A stretch of 64,000 bases of DNA from Dactylis glomerata (GCA_007115705.1 QXEO01000414.1:1028434-1092433), one strand, 5' to 3'; positions 11,317 through 23,800 are shown, counted from the stretch's first letter. Notes: generated by a model not told the origin, from the letters alone. Numbers and translations: made by a program.

Positions 11317-12412
11317 GTAGGTGAGCCGTGAGCATGCAATTCATATCACTTAGTATTGGTTTTTAGTATGTATATATGATGACTAATCTAAACCCCGCCG
11401 ACATGTACGATGAACCAACCATATATTTTAGTACTCTCTTTAGAATATGTGCAAGTCACTTGTGTTTCTTGACTTCTTCCTTAGCTTCTTGGCCCATTAG
11501 GCTGGTAGGCTCCTTTCAGTTTCCTGTAACTTGTATGCAACTCACGGTCGAGCCTTTCAACAATAATCGGGATGCACGCAACATGATGTCGATGTCGACG
11601 CTAGGGTGTGACTCCTTCCTCCGCAATTCTCATTGCCAGCAGTGTGTCGGGGGAGCTATTGTACATTGCCTTAATCAACACGGGAGCAGTGCGCCGCATA
11701 GGAGGTCCTCCCCCACAGGCCCACCCATCAAGTATTTTGTCGCTTTTAATTTTTTTGGTTTATCTTTTCTTTTCTTTTTCTATTATTTCATTTTTATTTC
11801 TTTTTTGCATTTTTCAAATTTCAAACATTTTTCAAAACTGAAAACTTAAAAAAATCTTTTAATTTTTTTTTCAAAACTTGAACATTTAAAAATATGAACA
11901 ATTTTTAAAAACTAAACATTTTTTACAAACCTGCATATTTTCATAATATGAACAATTTTTTAAAATTGAATTTTTCAAATCGCAATAAATTTCAAAATAT
12001 TAATATTTTTAAAAATATGTCAGGAAAACATCAAGAAAAGTGGACCTGAAACAGAAAACACAAAACTGCGATAGAAAACCACCCATAAAAACCAGTACAA
12101 AAACTCAGGAAAAAAGGAAAAAATTCGGGCGACAAAATGGGCCAGGCCCAAATGCCCGCTGCAGCGCAACGGGAATGCGCGGCGCGAGCACTCCGCGCTG
12201 CAGCGGGCGGTGTATAGGTTTTTCGACCCAACCGGCCAGCGCCTCCTGCCGCCGCTCGAAGCAGGTCAAGATACCAGTACGCGGCGCGCCGCCACGCCCG
12301 CCCGACCCTGCCGCAGTGCCGCCGATTGCGACGCCGTCCCTCCCGGCTCCCAGCTCCCACGCCTGGAGTCTTGCTCCTCCACTTCAGGACTACTGGTTGC
12401 CTCGCTGCTCCC
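11317..12412. other. Intergenic DNA and 5' flank of the first TAF1B-like gene
   Basis: 11317-11740 shows nothing I recognise. 11740-12030 is A/T-rich with scattered motifs of the type gaacatttttcaaaa, similar to the repeats at 17005-18230. 12130-12412 is GC-rich and aligns with the flank of the second gene (18290-18548), including the shared gcagcgggcggt and cgacccaaccggccagc blocks, so it belongs to the duplicated unit and probably holds the promoter and 5' UTR. Confidence 0.55.
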
Positions 12413-15400
12413 ATGGACGACGACGGCGGCGCCTCCCCGGCTCACTACGGCGGTGGCGGGGGCGGCGGCGGAATTATCACCCTGGTCTGCGACGGCTGCA
12501 ACGTCCGGGGAGAGTACAGCCCCGATGACGCCGAGGACGGCTTCTTCTACTGCCGCGAGTGCGACGCGGCCCACGCCTCCAACCAGGAGACCGCCGCCGA
12601 CCACGAGGATTTCCAAGCCCCCGGCAGCATGTCCTACCATCGAGTTAGCCAAGGCCCCAAACCCCGCTCCGCGCTCTACAAAACTCCTATCCACACTCCC
12701 CACCCCGGCCCCGCCCCTGCTCCGGCCTTCAATGGATTCGACGTGCCAAGCGAGCCGCGCGACTTTGGGACAAGCGACGAGGCTTGGGGCGACCCGGTGG
12801 AGCTGGCGAATCGGGTCCGGTGGCGCTACGTGCAGGGGCTGCAGGTGATCCTTCAGAGGCAGCTGGAAGTGCTGGTCGAGAGGTACCGGGTCGGCGCGCT
12901 CGTCTGCGGCGTGGCTGGAACTGTCTGGGTGAGATGGTTGGCTGCCTCCAAGGTGTTCGATGAAATGTGGGCGCGGAACGTGCTCGCCGAGGACAAGGCT
13001 GCACAGAGACTGAAGTACTCTGCCCATGGAGGTATCGGTTTACGCGCTCCTGTTCAATTATTGTCACGCCATAACAAACTTGAGAAAATATACTATCCTT
13101 TGTGTGCAGGTGAACAGATACCTCAAGAGGTGAAACTTGAGTTCGAGGATGAAGCATTATTACTTCCAAAAGATAGGCGAAGGGTTGAGTTCATCTTTCT
13201 GCGCTCATTAAGGATGATGCTGCCAGTGTACTCGACATTGTCTGTCTGTTTCCTGGCCTGTCATATTGCCCGGGAAGCCATCCTACCAACTGACATTTAT
13301 AGGTGGGCAATGGAGGGCAAGCTTCCTTATGTGGCAGCATTTACCGAAGTGGACAAGCTCCTTGGCAGCAGTCTAAAACACTGCCCTTTGAGTGCAAGAC
13401 AACTATTCAGGCCAATTCGAGTGATTGGAACATGGCAACTGGAAGCTGCAGCAGGGTCCATAGCACAAAGAATAGGCTTGCAGCTTCCTTCAGTTAATTT
13501 CTATGCTATTGCTCAACGCTACTTGAATGAGTTGTCTCTGCCGATAGAAAAAATCCTTCCTCATGCTTGCCGCATCTATGAGTGGGCAATGCCTGTAGAA
13601 CTATGGTTGTCTAGTAATCCAGCTAGGGTCCCTACACGGGTCTGTGTAATGGCTATACTGATTTTGTCTCTAAGAGTTCTGTATAACATCAATGGTCAAG
13701 GCATATGGGAGGTGAGTATGCCATATAGGATCACTCTCTTAAGTCGTGTAAGATCTGGCTTAAATATGATAGAATGAACCTTTTTTTTCTTCAGGAGATT
13801 TGCGAGGCAGGAAAGGATGCAGGTGGGTCTGACCCTGATGCAAATTTACCACCATCTATGAAGCCTAATGGCGACACCAGTGAGGAGTTCGGCACAAGAG
13901 AATTGCTATGCACTCTTGCAGATGCCTATGATAAACTTGATGTTGCACATGGTAAACTTTCAGTGACCACTGCCTTCCATCCACATCACTTTTTTCTTGG
14001 AACACACACACGGCAGGTCTCAATACTTATGCTGTCAATTAGCGGTTTGAATATTTATCTCCTATGTTACTTAATACTCCTACATGGCAATAGCACAGGT
14101 TATATGTCACGAGAGAATAACATGGTAAATATCTAATAATAATACGGTAGCCTTGTCGCACTTCGTGTGTAATAGGTCATATCCTCCTATGTGTAGAGCC
14201 ACTAGTCTATCTTGCAGTGTTATTTTTCAATTACTGAGGTGGGATATGTATGGGTTGTATAACTGTATCTCAGAAACACATGGATGTATGCATGCTGTTT
14301 GTGGTTTTCTTCTTTGCGATAATGAATTTTTCACATTTCTTGGATCTCAACTTCCCTACTTAGAAAGAGGGAGCTCCATAATGCTTGTTAGCGACTAACA
14401 CAAGACTTGAGCGTTACAAAATTAACAAACAATGCAAGGGTATCTTCCACTGAAAAATACTGGTTTTGTGCAAATACCTTTGGATTGCCTAATAAGCATA
14501 TTCTCGTGCTTCCTTACACAAACAGGGAATTCTGGTAGAGAACATTCTAGAACTACTCAGTATATTTCAAATTTCTACCTAAAACAAAGCTGCACTTCCC
14601 CCTTCCTTTTGTACAGATGGCGCTCAGGAACTTCCGTATAGCACTGTAACTAGATTTCTATGTTGACAAATATAATTTATTATCTTAAATCTTGAGAAAC
14701 TACAGAAGTACATACATGTCAAAGTATACTGGATAAATGGTCTGATGCCATTCTGATCTATCTAATATAGATGTACACAGTGATTTGTTTATTTGAAATT
14801 ATAATGGTTTGACTGAAGGCATTCTTGGGTGCCACTTTTTGTGACTGGACCAAATACTTACCAGTGGTACAAAACTGATCATCAGTTTTTTGATTCTGCA
14901 GACTATTCGAAGGACCTTCACTCGTATCTCAAATATTGCAAGGATGTCGTTTTTCCGGAGATAGCATGCTCAGCCGAAGAGGAGCACATAATAGAGATCT
15001 TTGAGGACATATACAAAGGACGGACGGTAATGAACCCAACTTGTTCTTGTTGTCGACTCTTATTCTTATTTGCATCAAGCAATAAAATTGCAATGTGCCT
15101 TTTGAAGACTGTCCATCGTAGATTACTGCTTGTCTTGGCAAGGTCTTGCCACATTTGGCCCCTCAAATTCTTGCAGCTATCTTATTTTGTCTTGCTCTAT
15201 TTTAATGTTTTTTTCTCTCATGGACTTGATCAGTCTTTTCTGCCTTGTTCACTGCATTGATGTTCGATAAATTCAATATTTAGTGTAAACAAGGTAAAAA
15301 AGAAGTTGTGTCCCTAGGCGCTCACCTAGATGTGCATAAGCGCCGGCGACAGCTGAACAAGTAGCCTTGACACTAGGTGGTCGTCTAGAGTCTAGACGGC

Positions 15401-16160
15401 CAACCAGGTATTGACCAGCTGAAAAGCTAACTTCAAAATTTTATGATGTAGCCTTCTGAACCTTGAGTGCAAACCATTAACAATGTTGTATTATGGATGT
15501 TAATTCAGTAATAAAATCATCATGAAAAGAAAACATAAATGATCTTACAAGCCAAACACAATTGATTCAAAGGATTTAACTGCAATGCTATTAATTTTAA
15601 AAGATAAAGAACAAGAAAATTGCTATTCATAAAAAAATCTCCATTTTACTCTCAGCACATAGGTGTTTTTGAACTTGAGATCTGTACAGATGTAGGATTA
15701 TCTACATGTGTTTTCGGGGTGATTGTTGTTGATTTTGATGGCTAACCCTGTTGAGTTGTAGGGTGAGAATCCAAAAGCACGCATGGAGGAAGTACGATCC
15801 ACAAATGGAGTACGTAAACGTGGCCTGGATGGAACTTTTGTTGGTGCAAGGTGCTTTTCTTCATCATCAGGGATACAAAGGATCAAGTCAGAAATGGAAG
15901 ATCGTGGATTTTGTTATATGCCGCCAAGGAAAGGAATAAGATCAGATGGTTATCTTCACTATAGAAGGAAGACACTAACTGGTAGTCTTGTGTGTGTTGG
16001 ACATGCTGATTATTACATGTTGATACGTGCATTCGCAAAGCTTGCAGAAGTTGATGTTAGGATTATGCATAATAGTGTGCTAAAACTTGAGAGGAGAGTT
16101 GACTGGATAGAACAACGGATAGGCAAAAGCTTGGATGCCTTACAGAACCTACCCAGCTAA
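12413..16160 (+). CDS. TAF1B/Rrn7-like RNA polymerase I initiation factor subunit, tandem copy 1
   Basis: Five exons fit together with GT-AG borders: 12413-13031, 13110-13711, 13795-13951, 14902-15026 and 15762-16160, giving 633 residues. The N-terminus has a TFIIB-type zinc ribbon (VCDGC ... YCREC, residues about 25-50). The centre carries the cyclin-fold-like core (RYVQGLQVILQRQLEVLVERYR; LPVYSTLSVCFLACHIAREAILPTDIYRWAMEGKLPY; FRPIRVIGTWQLEAAA). The C-terminal exon is basic and ends with a helical segment (LKLERRVDWIEQRIG). In animals and yeast this family is the TFIIB-like part of the Pol I promoter factor (SL1 / core factor) and works in the nucleolus at rDNA promoters. The start is the ATG followed by MDDDGGASP, conserved in copy 2. 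The first intron (78 nt) has no stop and a length divisible by three. The frame appears intact. The Arabidopsis relative is, as I remember it, MEE12. Confidence 0.85.
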
Positions 16161-17004
16161 GCAAATTATGTGAAATTTCAGGCTGATGTATTGTTGTACC
16201 ATGCAAATGTGGTGGTAAGTCAATGTCTTTTTTTTTCTCTAAAAGGCTTTATTTTATGTTATTGACTGCCTAATAGCATAATTTTCTGGTTCATCTTTGT
16301 GTTCTTGCTTTCTAATTCCCATGGACCTGATTTTTAGATTTGTTCAACTATGGAATGCCACCCCAGTTCTCCAAGAGAGCATGCACACGCTAATGCATGC
16401 TTCTAGTTGAATCAAGTGGTCCGCATGGATTGCTGGATGGAGCTGTTCTTAACTCGGAGCATACTGGTCTTACAGATAGGAAAGGCTATTGTTGCAACAT
16501 CAGACGAACAGTGGACTCTCTTGCAAGATCTGGCAGACAAGGTGACCAGAGCAACTTTATTTCTACCTGCACTAACTTTTCCCATGGAGAGATGCCCGTA
16601 GTTTTGTAATTTGGCTTTGCCGATAAGTTTCTGTTTAGTAGAAATTCTACCGTAGAATCATCCTCGGAGAGTTCGGTTCACTTGTCAGAACTTAGAAGTG
16701 ACCTAGGCTACCGTATGAAATTTGCTGCCATGTTGATACTGCGTATATGCGCACATTCTAGAAATTCTGCAATCTAGAGTAAGTGGCAGGGGTGTGAAAA
16801 CTCCTGGTTTATGTGGCTGCCAGTGCAAGGTTCTCCTTGCAAGTTGCAACTCCTAAAGGTGCCATTGTACCCCTAATTATTTTAGGTCTAACCTTGCCAC
16901 TGTTCTGTAGATCATGAGTAGTTAGAATTTGGCCGTAACATTGGCAGTATATCAAAAACATTTTGACACTAATTATCAGTTTATAGCACAATGATTTGTA
17001 TTTA
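16161..17004 (+). other. 3' UTR and downstream flank of TAF1B-like copy 1
   Basis: It is similar to 22372-23150 after the second copy, so it is part of the duplicated unit. A donor-like ggtaagt at about 16213 shortly after the stop suggests an intron in the 3' UTR. The open frames around 16397-16609 are conserved only as DNA between copies, with frame-changing differences (for example a 6-nt difference near gctatt), and are not called coding. Confidence 0.5.
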
Positions 17005-17480
17005 CTGATTTATTTATTTCTTTTAGAAAAATTTGAAATCATGAATAATATTTTGAAAAATAAGTATAAAATTCGAAAATCATGAACATTTTTCAAGAAT
17101 AATGAACCAATTTTCGAAACTCATGAACAATTTTTAAAAATTCATGATTTTTTCTGAAATCATGAACCAATTTTCAAAAATCATGAACACTTTTTTGAAA
17201 ATCTTGAACATTTTTCGAAAAAATCATGAAACATTTTTTGAAAATTATGAACCAAAAAATTAATTCATCAACAAAATTTAAAATGGCGTGAACATTTTTC
17301 AAAAATCATGAATAATGTTAAAAAAACAGTTTTTTAAATCATGAACAAACTTTAAAATTCTAAACCTTTTTTAAAAACAAAAAAAGTAAACCAAAAAAAT
17401 AGGATTAAAAACCACGAAAGAAAACGAAAAAAGAAAGAAAACCAAAAATAAAAAATAAAACATGAAGGAAAATAATTGAA
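17005..17480. repeat. A/T-rich degenerate short tandem repeats (gaacatttttcaaaaatcat type)
   Basis: The motif cATGAACatTTTTcgAAAA recurs about every 20-35 bp with many variants, for example near 17082, 17130, 17185, 17208, 17228 and 17292. Such tracts are common in large grass genomes and are often found at the edges of Mutator or CACTA elements, but I see no terminal repeat here, so no element type is assigned. Confidence 0.6.
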
Positions 17481-17640
17481 AAAAGAAAAGGAGGCTAAAA
17501 TAGACCGCCCCAATGCGGCGGCGCGGGGGTGCGTGATGTGAGTGGTATCCCTATTCAACGCTCCTTGCGACGCTTTCCCAGTTGACGCGTACCTCCCCAC
17601 ACGTCCAGGAGTTTAGTGGCTTCAGTTGCATTTTTTATCG
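17481..17640. other. GC-rich spacer between two A/T-rich repeat tracts
   Basis: A short block (gaccgccccaatgcggcggc and following) interrupts the A/T-rich tracts. Similar GC-rich blocks lie at the start of each TAF1B unit (about 12130 and 18290). No gene was found. Confidence 0.3.
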
Positions 17641-18235
17641 CTCTATTTGTTATTTTTCAAATACACGATGAGAATAAAACAAATTAGTATGTACACATTT
17701 AAAAAATTAAACTAACAAATTGTTGAGAGTTTAAAATTTTCATGTTAAACCATATTCAAAATAAAATATGTTCAGATTCAAAACTGTACATTTTTAAAAT
17801 AAAAACCAGACTTCAAAAAAAGTTCAAATTTGAAAATTGTTCAATGTTCAATTTTAAAAAGTTCAACTTGAAAATTGTTCGAATTTTAAAGTTGTTCAAA
17901 TTGATTTTTTTCAAATTTAAAAAGATTTAAAAAGTTCAAATTTGAAAACTGTTCAATGTTCAATTTTAAAAAGTTCAACTTGAAAGTTGTTTGAATTTTA
18001 AAGTTTTTCAAATTGATTTTTTCAAATTTTAAAAACTGTTCAGATTTTAAAAAGTGTTCATACTAAAAAATGTTAAAAATAAAAATTGTTCATAATCGAA
18101 ATTTGTACTTAAAAAAAACTGATTTGGAAACAAGTTCAAATTAAAAAGTGGTCGGTTTAAAAACTTTTCAAACTTTAAAGTTGTGCCAATTTGAAAACAA
18201 TAAAATTATAATTGAAGAAAACTGAAAAGGAAAGA
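17641..18235. repeat. A/T-rich tract with a 112-bp tandem duplication
   Basis: Many variants of gttcaaatttgaaaattgtt are present. Within it, the unit starting agttcaaatttgaaaa at 17821 is repeated at 17933 with only a few changes (period 112 bp). The tract leads directly into the 5' flank of the second TAF1B-like gene. Confidence 0.7.
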
Positions 18236-18548
18236 CCAGAAAAGAGAAACCGAAAATACATAAACGAAAAAGTAAAGGAATTGGCCTCCGCGCCGCAGCG
18301 GGCGGTAGGCTGGCAGGCAAGCTGGGGCGGCCGCGGAGGCGGAGCTGGCCCAACTCACTGCGACCCAACCGGCCAGCTCGAAGCAGGTCAAGACACCAGT
18401 GCGCGGCGCCTCCCCGCAGAAAAAGAACCAGTGCGCGGCGACCCTGCCGCAGAGCCGCCGATTACGACGCTGTCCCTCCCGCCTCCCAGCTCCCACGCTT
18501 GCAGTCTTGCTCCTCCACTTCAGGACTGCTGGTTGCCTCTCTGCTCCC

Positions 18549-21500
18549 ATGGATGACGACGGCGGCGCCTCCCCGGCTCACTACGGCGGGGGCGGCGCCG
18601 GAATTATCACCCTGGTCTGCGACGACTGCGGCGAAGCGGGAAAGTACAGCCCCGACGACGCCGAGGACGGCTATTTCTGCTGCCGCCAGTGCGGCGCTGT
18701 CCACGCCTCCAACCAGGAGACCGCCGCCGACCACGAGGATTTCCAAGCCCCCGGCAGCATGGCCTACCACCGAGTTACCCTGTCCAGACCCCGCCCCTCC
18801 GCGCTCCACAAAACCCCTCTCCACCATCCCCACCCGCCCGCTGCTCCGGCCTTCAACGGATTCGACGAGCCAAGCGAGCCGCGCGACTTTGGGTCTGGCG
18901 GCGACGAGGCCTGGGGCGACCCGCTGGAGCTGGCCAACCGGGTCCAGTGGCGCTACGTGCAGGGGCTCCAGGTCATCCTGCAGCGGCAGCTGGAGGTGCT
19001 GGTCGAGAGGTACCGGGTCGGCGCGCTCGTCTGCGGCGTGGCTGGGTCTGTCTGGGTGCGGTGGGTGGCTGCCTCCAAGGTGTTCGACGAAATGTGGGCA
19101 AGGAAGGTGCTCGCCGAGGACAAGGCTGCACAGAGACTCAAGCACTCTGCCCGTGGAGGTAGTACCAGTTTACGCGCTCCTGTCTTCAGTTATTGCCATA
19201 GAAAGGCCAGAACAAACCTGAGAAAATTTATCCTTCCTTTTGTGTGCAGCTGAACAGATACCTCAGGAGGTGAAACATGAGTTCGAGGATGAAGCATTAC
19301 TTCCGAAAGATAGGCGAAGGGTTGAGTTCATCTTTCTGCGCTCACTAAGGATGATGCTGCCAGTGTACTCAACATTGTCTGTCTGTTTACTGGCCTGTCA
19401 TGTTGCCCGGGAAGCCATCCTACCGACTGACATCTATAGGTGGGCAATGGAGGGTAAGCTTCCTTATGTGGCAGCATTTAACGAAGTGGACAAGCTCCTT
19501 GGTAACCCTCTGAAACACTGCCCTTTGAGTGCAAGACAACTATTCAGGCCAATTCGAGTGATTGGAACATGGCAACTGGAAGCTGCGGCAGGGTCCATAG
19601 CACAGAGAATAGGCTTGCAGCTCCCGTCGGTTAATTTCTATGCTATTGCTCAACGCTACCTGAAGGAGTTGTCTCTGCCGATAGAAAAAATCCTTCCTCA
19701 TGCTTGCCGCATCTATGAGTGGGCAATGCCTGCAGAACTATGGTTGTCTAGTAATCCAGCTAGAGTCCCTGCACGGGTCAGTGTAATGGCTATACTGATT
19801 GTGTCTCTAAGAGTTCTGTATAACATCAATGGTCAAGGCATATGGGAGGTGAGTATGCCATATAGGATCACTCTCTTAAGTCATGTAAGATCTGGCTTAA
19901 ATATGACAGACTGAACCTTTTTTTTTTCTTCAGGAGATTTGTGAGGCAGGAAAGGATGCAGGTGGGTCTGACCCTGATGCAAATTTACCACCATCTATGA
20001 AGCCTAATGGCGACACCAGTGAGGATTTCGGCACAAGAGAATTGCTATGCACTCTTGCAGATGCCTATGATAAACTTGATGTTGCACATGGTAAACTTTC
20101 AGTGATCATTGCCTTCCATCCACATCACTTTTTTCTTGGAACACACACACGGCTGGTCTCATACTTATGCTGTCAATTAGTGGTTTAAATACTTATCTCA
20201 TATGTTATGTTACTTAATACATGGCAATTCTAGTTTATAGCACAAGGTATATGTCACAAGAGAGAATACCGTGGTAAATATCTAATGGTAGCCTTGTCAC
20301 ACTTTGTGTGTTAATATTGAAGGACAGATTTATGAGCGTAAGCTTCTTGCAGTTACTAAGTTCTTTTGGTATGCTCCCACTGAGCCCAGCACCTTTGCAA
20401 ACAGCCGAGTTAGATTGCCCAGCGCACCGACAGATGTTGGCAGTTCAGCATTGAAGTTGTTCTCTAGGTCATATCCTCCTATGTGTAGAGCCACTAGTCT
20501 ATCTTGCAGTGTTATTTTTCAATTACTGAGGTGGGATATGTATGGATCATTGTATAACTGTATCTCAGAAATACATGGATGTATGCATGCTGTTTGTGGT
20601 TTTCTTCTTTGTGATAATGAACTTTTCACATTTCTTGGATCTCAACTTCCCCACTTAGAAAGAGGGAGCTCAGTAATGCTTGTTAGCGACTAACACAAGA
20701 CTTGAGCTTTGCAAAAATTAACAAACAATGCAAGGGTGTCTTCCACTGAAAAAATACTGGTTTTCTGCAAGTACCTTTGGATTGTCTAATAAGCATATTC
20801 TCATGATTCCTTAGTTCCCTGCACAAACAGGGAATTCTGGTAGAGAACATTCTAGAACTTCTCATTATATTTCAAATTCCTAACTAAAACAAAGCTGCAC
20901 TTCTCCCTTCCTTTTCTACGGATGGCGCTCAGTAACTTCCGTATAGCACTGTAACTAGATTTCTATGTTGACAAATATAATTTATTATCTTAAATATTGA
21001 GAAAGTATAGAAGTACAATCATGTCAAAGTATACTTTATAAATGGTGTAATGCCATTCTGATCTATCTAATATAGATGTTGACAGTGAATTATTTATTTG
21101 AAATTATAATGGTTTGACTGCAGGCATTCTTGGGTGCCACTTTTTGTGACTGGACCAAATACTTACTAGTGGTACAAAACTGATCATAAGTTTTCTGATT
21201 CTGCAGACTATTCGAAGGACCTTCACTCGTATCTCAAATATTGCAAGGATATCGTTTTTCCGGGGATTGAATGCTCAGCCGAAGAGGGGCACATAACAGA
21301 GATCTTTGAGGACATATACAAAGGACAGACGGTAATGAACCCAACTTGTTCTTGTTGTCGACTCTTATTCTTTTTTGCAACAAGTGATAAAATTGCAATG
21401 TGCCTTTTGATGACTGTCCATCGTAGACTACTGCTTGTCTCATTTTTTTTGGTAAGGTCTTGTCTCATTTGACCCCTCAAATTCTCACTGCTATCTTATT

Positions 21501-22371
21501 TTGTCTTGCTCTATTTTGATGTTTCCCTCTCATGGACTGGATCAGTCTTATAAACTCAATATTTAGTGTAAACAAGGTAAAAAAAGAAGTTGTATCCCTA
21601 GGCGCTCACCTAGATGTGCATAAGCTCTGGCGACAGCTAACGAGTAGCCTTGACACTAGGTGGTGGTCTAGAGTCTAGACGATCAGCCAGGTATCAACCA
21701 GTTAATTCGGTAATAAAATCAGCATGAACAGAAAACATAAATGATCTTACGAGCCAAACAGAATTGGTGCAAATGATTTTAACTGCAAAGTTATAATTTT
21801 TGAAAGATAAAGAACAAGAAAGTTGCTATTAATAAAAAAATCTCCAGTTTACTCTCAGCACATAGGTGTTTTTGAACTTAAGATCTGCACAGATGTAGCT
21901 CCTTGAGGATTATCTGCATGTCTTTCGGGGTGATTGTTGTTGATTTTGATGGCTAACCTTGTTGAGTTGTAGGGTGAGAATCCAAAAGCACACAGGGAAG
22001 AAATGCGATCCACAAATGGAGTACGTAAACGTGGCTTGGATGGTACTTTTGTTGGTGCAAGGTGCTTTTCTTCATCATCAGGGGTACAAAGGATTAAGTC
22101 AGAAATGGAAGATCGTGGATTTTGTTATATGCCGCCAAGGAAAGGGATAAGATCAGATGGTTATCTTCACTATAGAAGGAAGACACTAACTGGTAGTCTT
22201 GTTTCTGTTGGACATGCTGATTATTACATGTTGATACGTGCATTTGCAAAGCTTGCAGAAGTTGATGTTAGGATTATGCATAATAGCGTGCTAAAACTTG
22301 AGAGGAGACTTCACTGGATAGAACAACGGATAGGCAAAAGCTTGGATGCCTTACAGAACCTACCAAGCTAA
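18549..22371 (+). CDS. TAF1B/Rrn7-like RNA polymerase I initiation factor subunit, tandem copy 2
   Basis: The exons are 18549-19158, 19250-19848, 19934-20090, 21207-21331 and 21973-22371, with the same phases as copy 1 and a total of 629 residues. The zinc ribbon is kept (VCDDC ... CCRQC), as is the core (RYVQGLQVILQRQLEVLVERYR; MMLPVYSTLSVCLLACHVAREAI). Exons 3, 4 and 5 have the same length as in copy 1, exon 2 is one codon shorter (one Leu in EALLPKD), and exon 1 is three codons shorter, largely in the Gly run. The first intron is 91 nt and, unlike copy 1, cannot be retained in frame. The role is as for copy 1: assembly of the Pol I pre-initiation complex on rDNA in the nucleolus. No stop or frameshift is seen, so both copies may be expressed. 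Confidence 0.85.
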
Positions 22372-23542
22372 GCAAATTATGCGAAATTTCAGGCTGATGT
22401 TTTTGATGTATTGTTGTACCATGCCAATGTGGTGGTAAGTCAATATTTTCTAAAAGGCTTTACTTTATGTTATTGACTGCCTAATAGCATAATTTTCTGG
22501 ATCCTCTTTGTGTTCTTTGCTTTCTAATTCCCATGGACCTGATTTTTAGATTTCTTCAACTATGGAACGCCGCCCCAGTTCTCCAAGAGAGTATGCACAC
22601 GCTAATGCATGTTTCTAGTTGAATCAAGTTGTCCAGATGGATTGCTGGATGGAGCTGTTCTTAACTCGGAGCATACCGGTCTTACAGATAGGAAAGGCTA
22701 TTCAGCTATTGTTGCAAGATCAAACGAACAGTGGACTCTCTTGCAAGATCTGGTAGACAAGGTGACCAGGGCAACTTTATCTCTACCTGTACTAACTTTT
22801 CCCATGGAGAGATGCCCGTCGTTCTGTAATTTGGCTTTGCCGATAAGTATCTGTTTAGTAGAAATTCTACTGAAGAATCATGCTCTGAGAGTTCGGTTCA
22901 CTTGTCAGAACTCAGAAGTGACCTAGGCCACCGTATGAAATTTGCTGCCATGTTGATACTATGCTATATGCGCACATTCTAGAAATTTTGCGATCTAGAG
23001 GAAGTGGCAGCTGTGTGAAAACTCCTAATGGTGCCATTGTGCCCCTAATTATTTTAGGTCTAACCTTGCCACAGTTTTGTAGACTGAGAGTATGGTCGTA
23101 ACATTGGCAGTATATTTTATTATCATGTTATAGCACAACGATTTGTTTTTGGTTTATATATTTAAAAGAGTTATAGAACACCATTAACAAAGTTCTCTGG
23201 TAATAAAACCGAAAACTTTCACCGAGGCTCTTTAGAGTAACCGTCTCTAGATCTGCCTTCTATCTATTTGTCCGTGACGAAACTAATAAAAACTGGAAGC
23301 TTCAGCAACCTCAAAGATTTTAAATAGTCGTAGGAGTTTCCTGTGTAAGATGTTGCCGAACAGACCGTGGTCAGGGAAACACCGCTCGCAAGACATGGTC
23401 ACATGGCCGAGAATGTGGGGATACCACTCACAAGGCAATGCTACCAAACTGGGGAATTGACAAGGAAGAAGAGGAAAAGCAAAAGAAGATGAGCTGGCTC
23501 CATGGGTATTTTTCCAAATCTGATCCTTTGATGAAACTAATA
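22372..23542 (+). other. 3' flank of TAF1B-like copy 2, then intergenic DNA
   Basis: 22372-23150 aligns with the downstream part of copy 1, including a donor-like ggtaagt near 22434, and marks the right part of the duplication unit. 23150-23542 shows no gene that I can support. Confidence 0.5.
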
Positions 23543-23799
23543 CTACCTCCATCCCAAGGCTTAAGGCCTATATTTTTTTAGAAAGTCAAACTATGTCAAC
23601 TTTGACTAAGTTTTTATCAAAAATCATTAATATACAAAATACAAAATTAATATCATTAGATATATAGTAAAATATATTTTCATGTGGTATCTACAAAATA
23701 TCATATTTATTGATAGATTCTTCTAAAAGTTTGATCAAACTTGATATAGTTTGACTTTCTGGAAAAAAATATAGGCCTTAAGCCTTGAGATGGAGGTAG
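23543..23799. mobile_element. Stowaway-type (Tc1/Mariner) MITE
   Basis: The 257-bp element has terminal inverted repeats (CTACCTCCATCCCAAGGCTT at the left, its near-perfect complement at the right), is A/T-rich inside, and is flanked by TA on both sides (23541-23542 and 23800-23801). TA target and CTNCCTCC ends are the hallmark of Stowaway. Internally it can fold into a long hairpin (agtcaaact ... agtttgact). There is no transposase. Confidence 0.9.
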
Positions 23800-23800
23800 T

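Noticed and set aside
11376..11849. 157-codon plus-strand frame beside the copy A LTR
   Set aside because: No recognisable motif, Phe/Ser-rich tail from the A/T-rich repeat, and no promoter or splice context.
12266..13027. 253-codon minus-strand frame across TAF1B exon 1 (and 18462-19145 in copy 2)
   Set aside because: It is the antisense shadow of a GC-rich coding exon; the sense frame has the zinc ribbon and fits the splice sites.
16397..16609. Open frames downstream of both TAF1B copies (also 22609-22926)
   Set aside because: The DNA is conserved because it is in the duplicated unit, but length differences between copies change the frame, so it is more likely 3' UTR.
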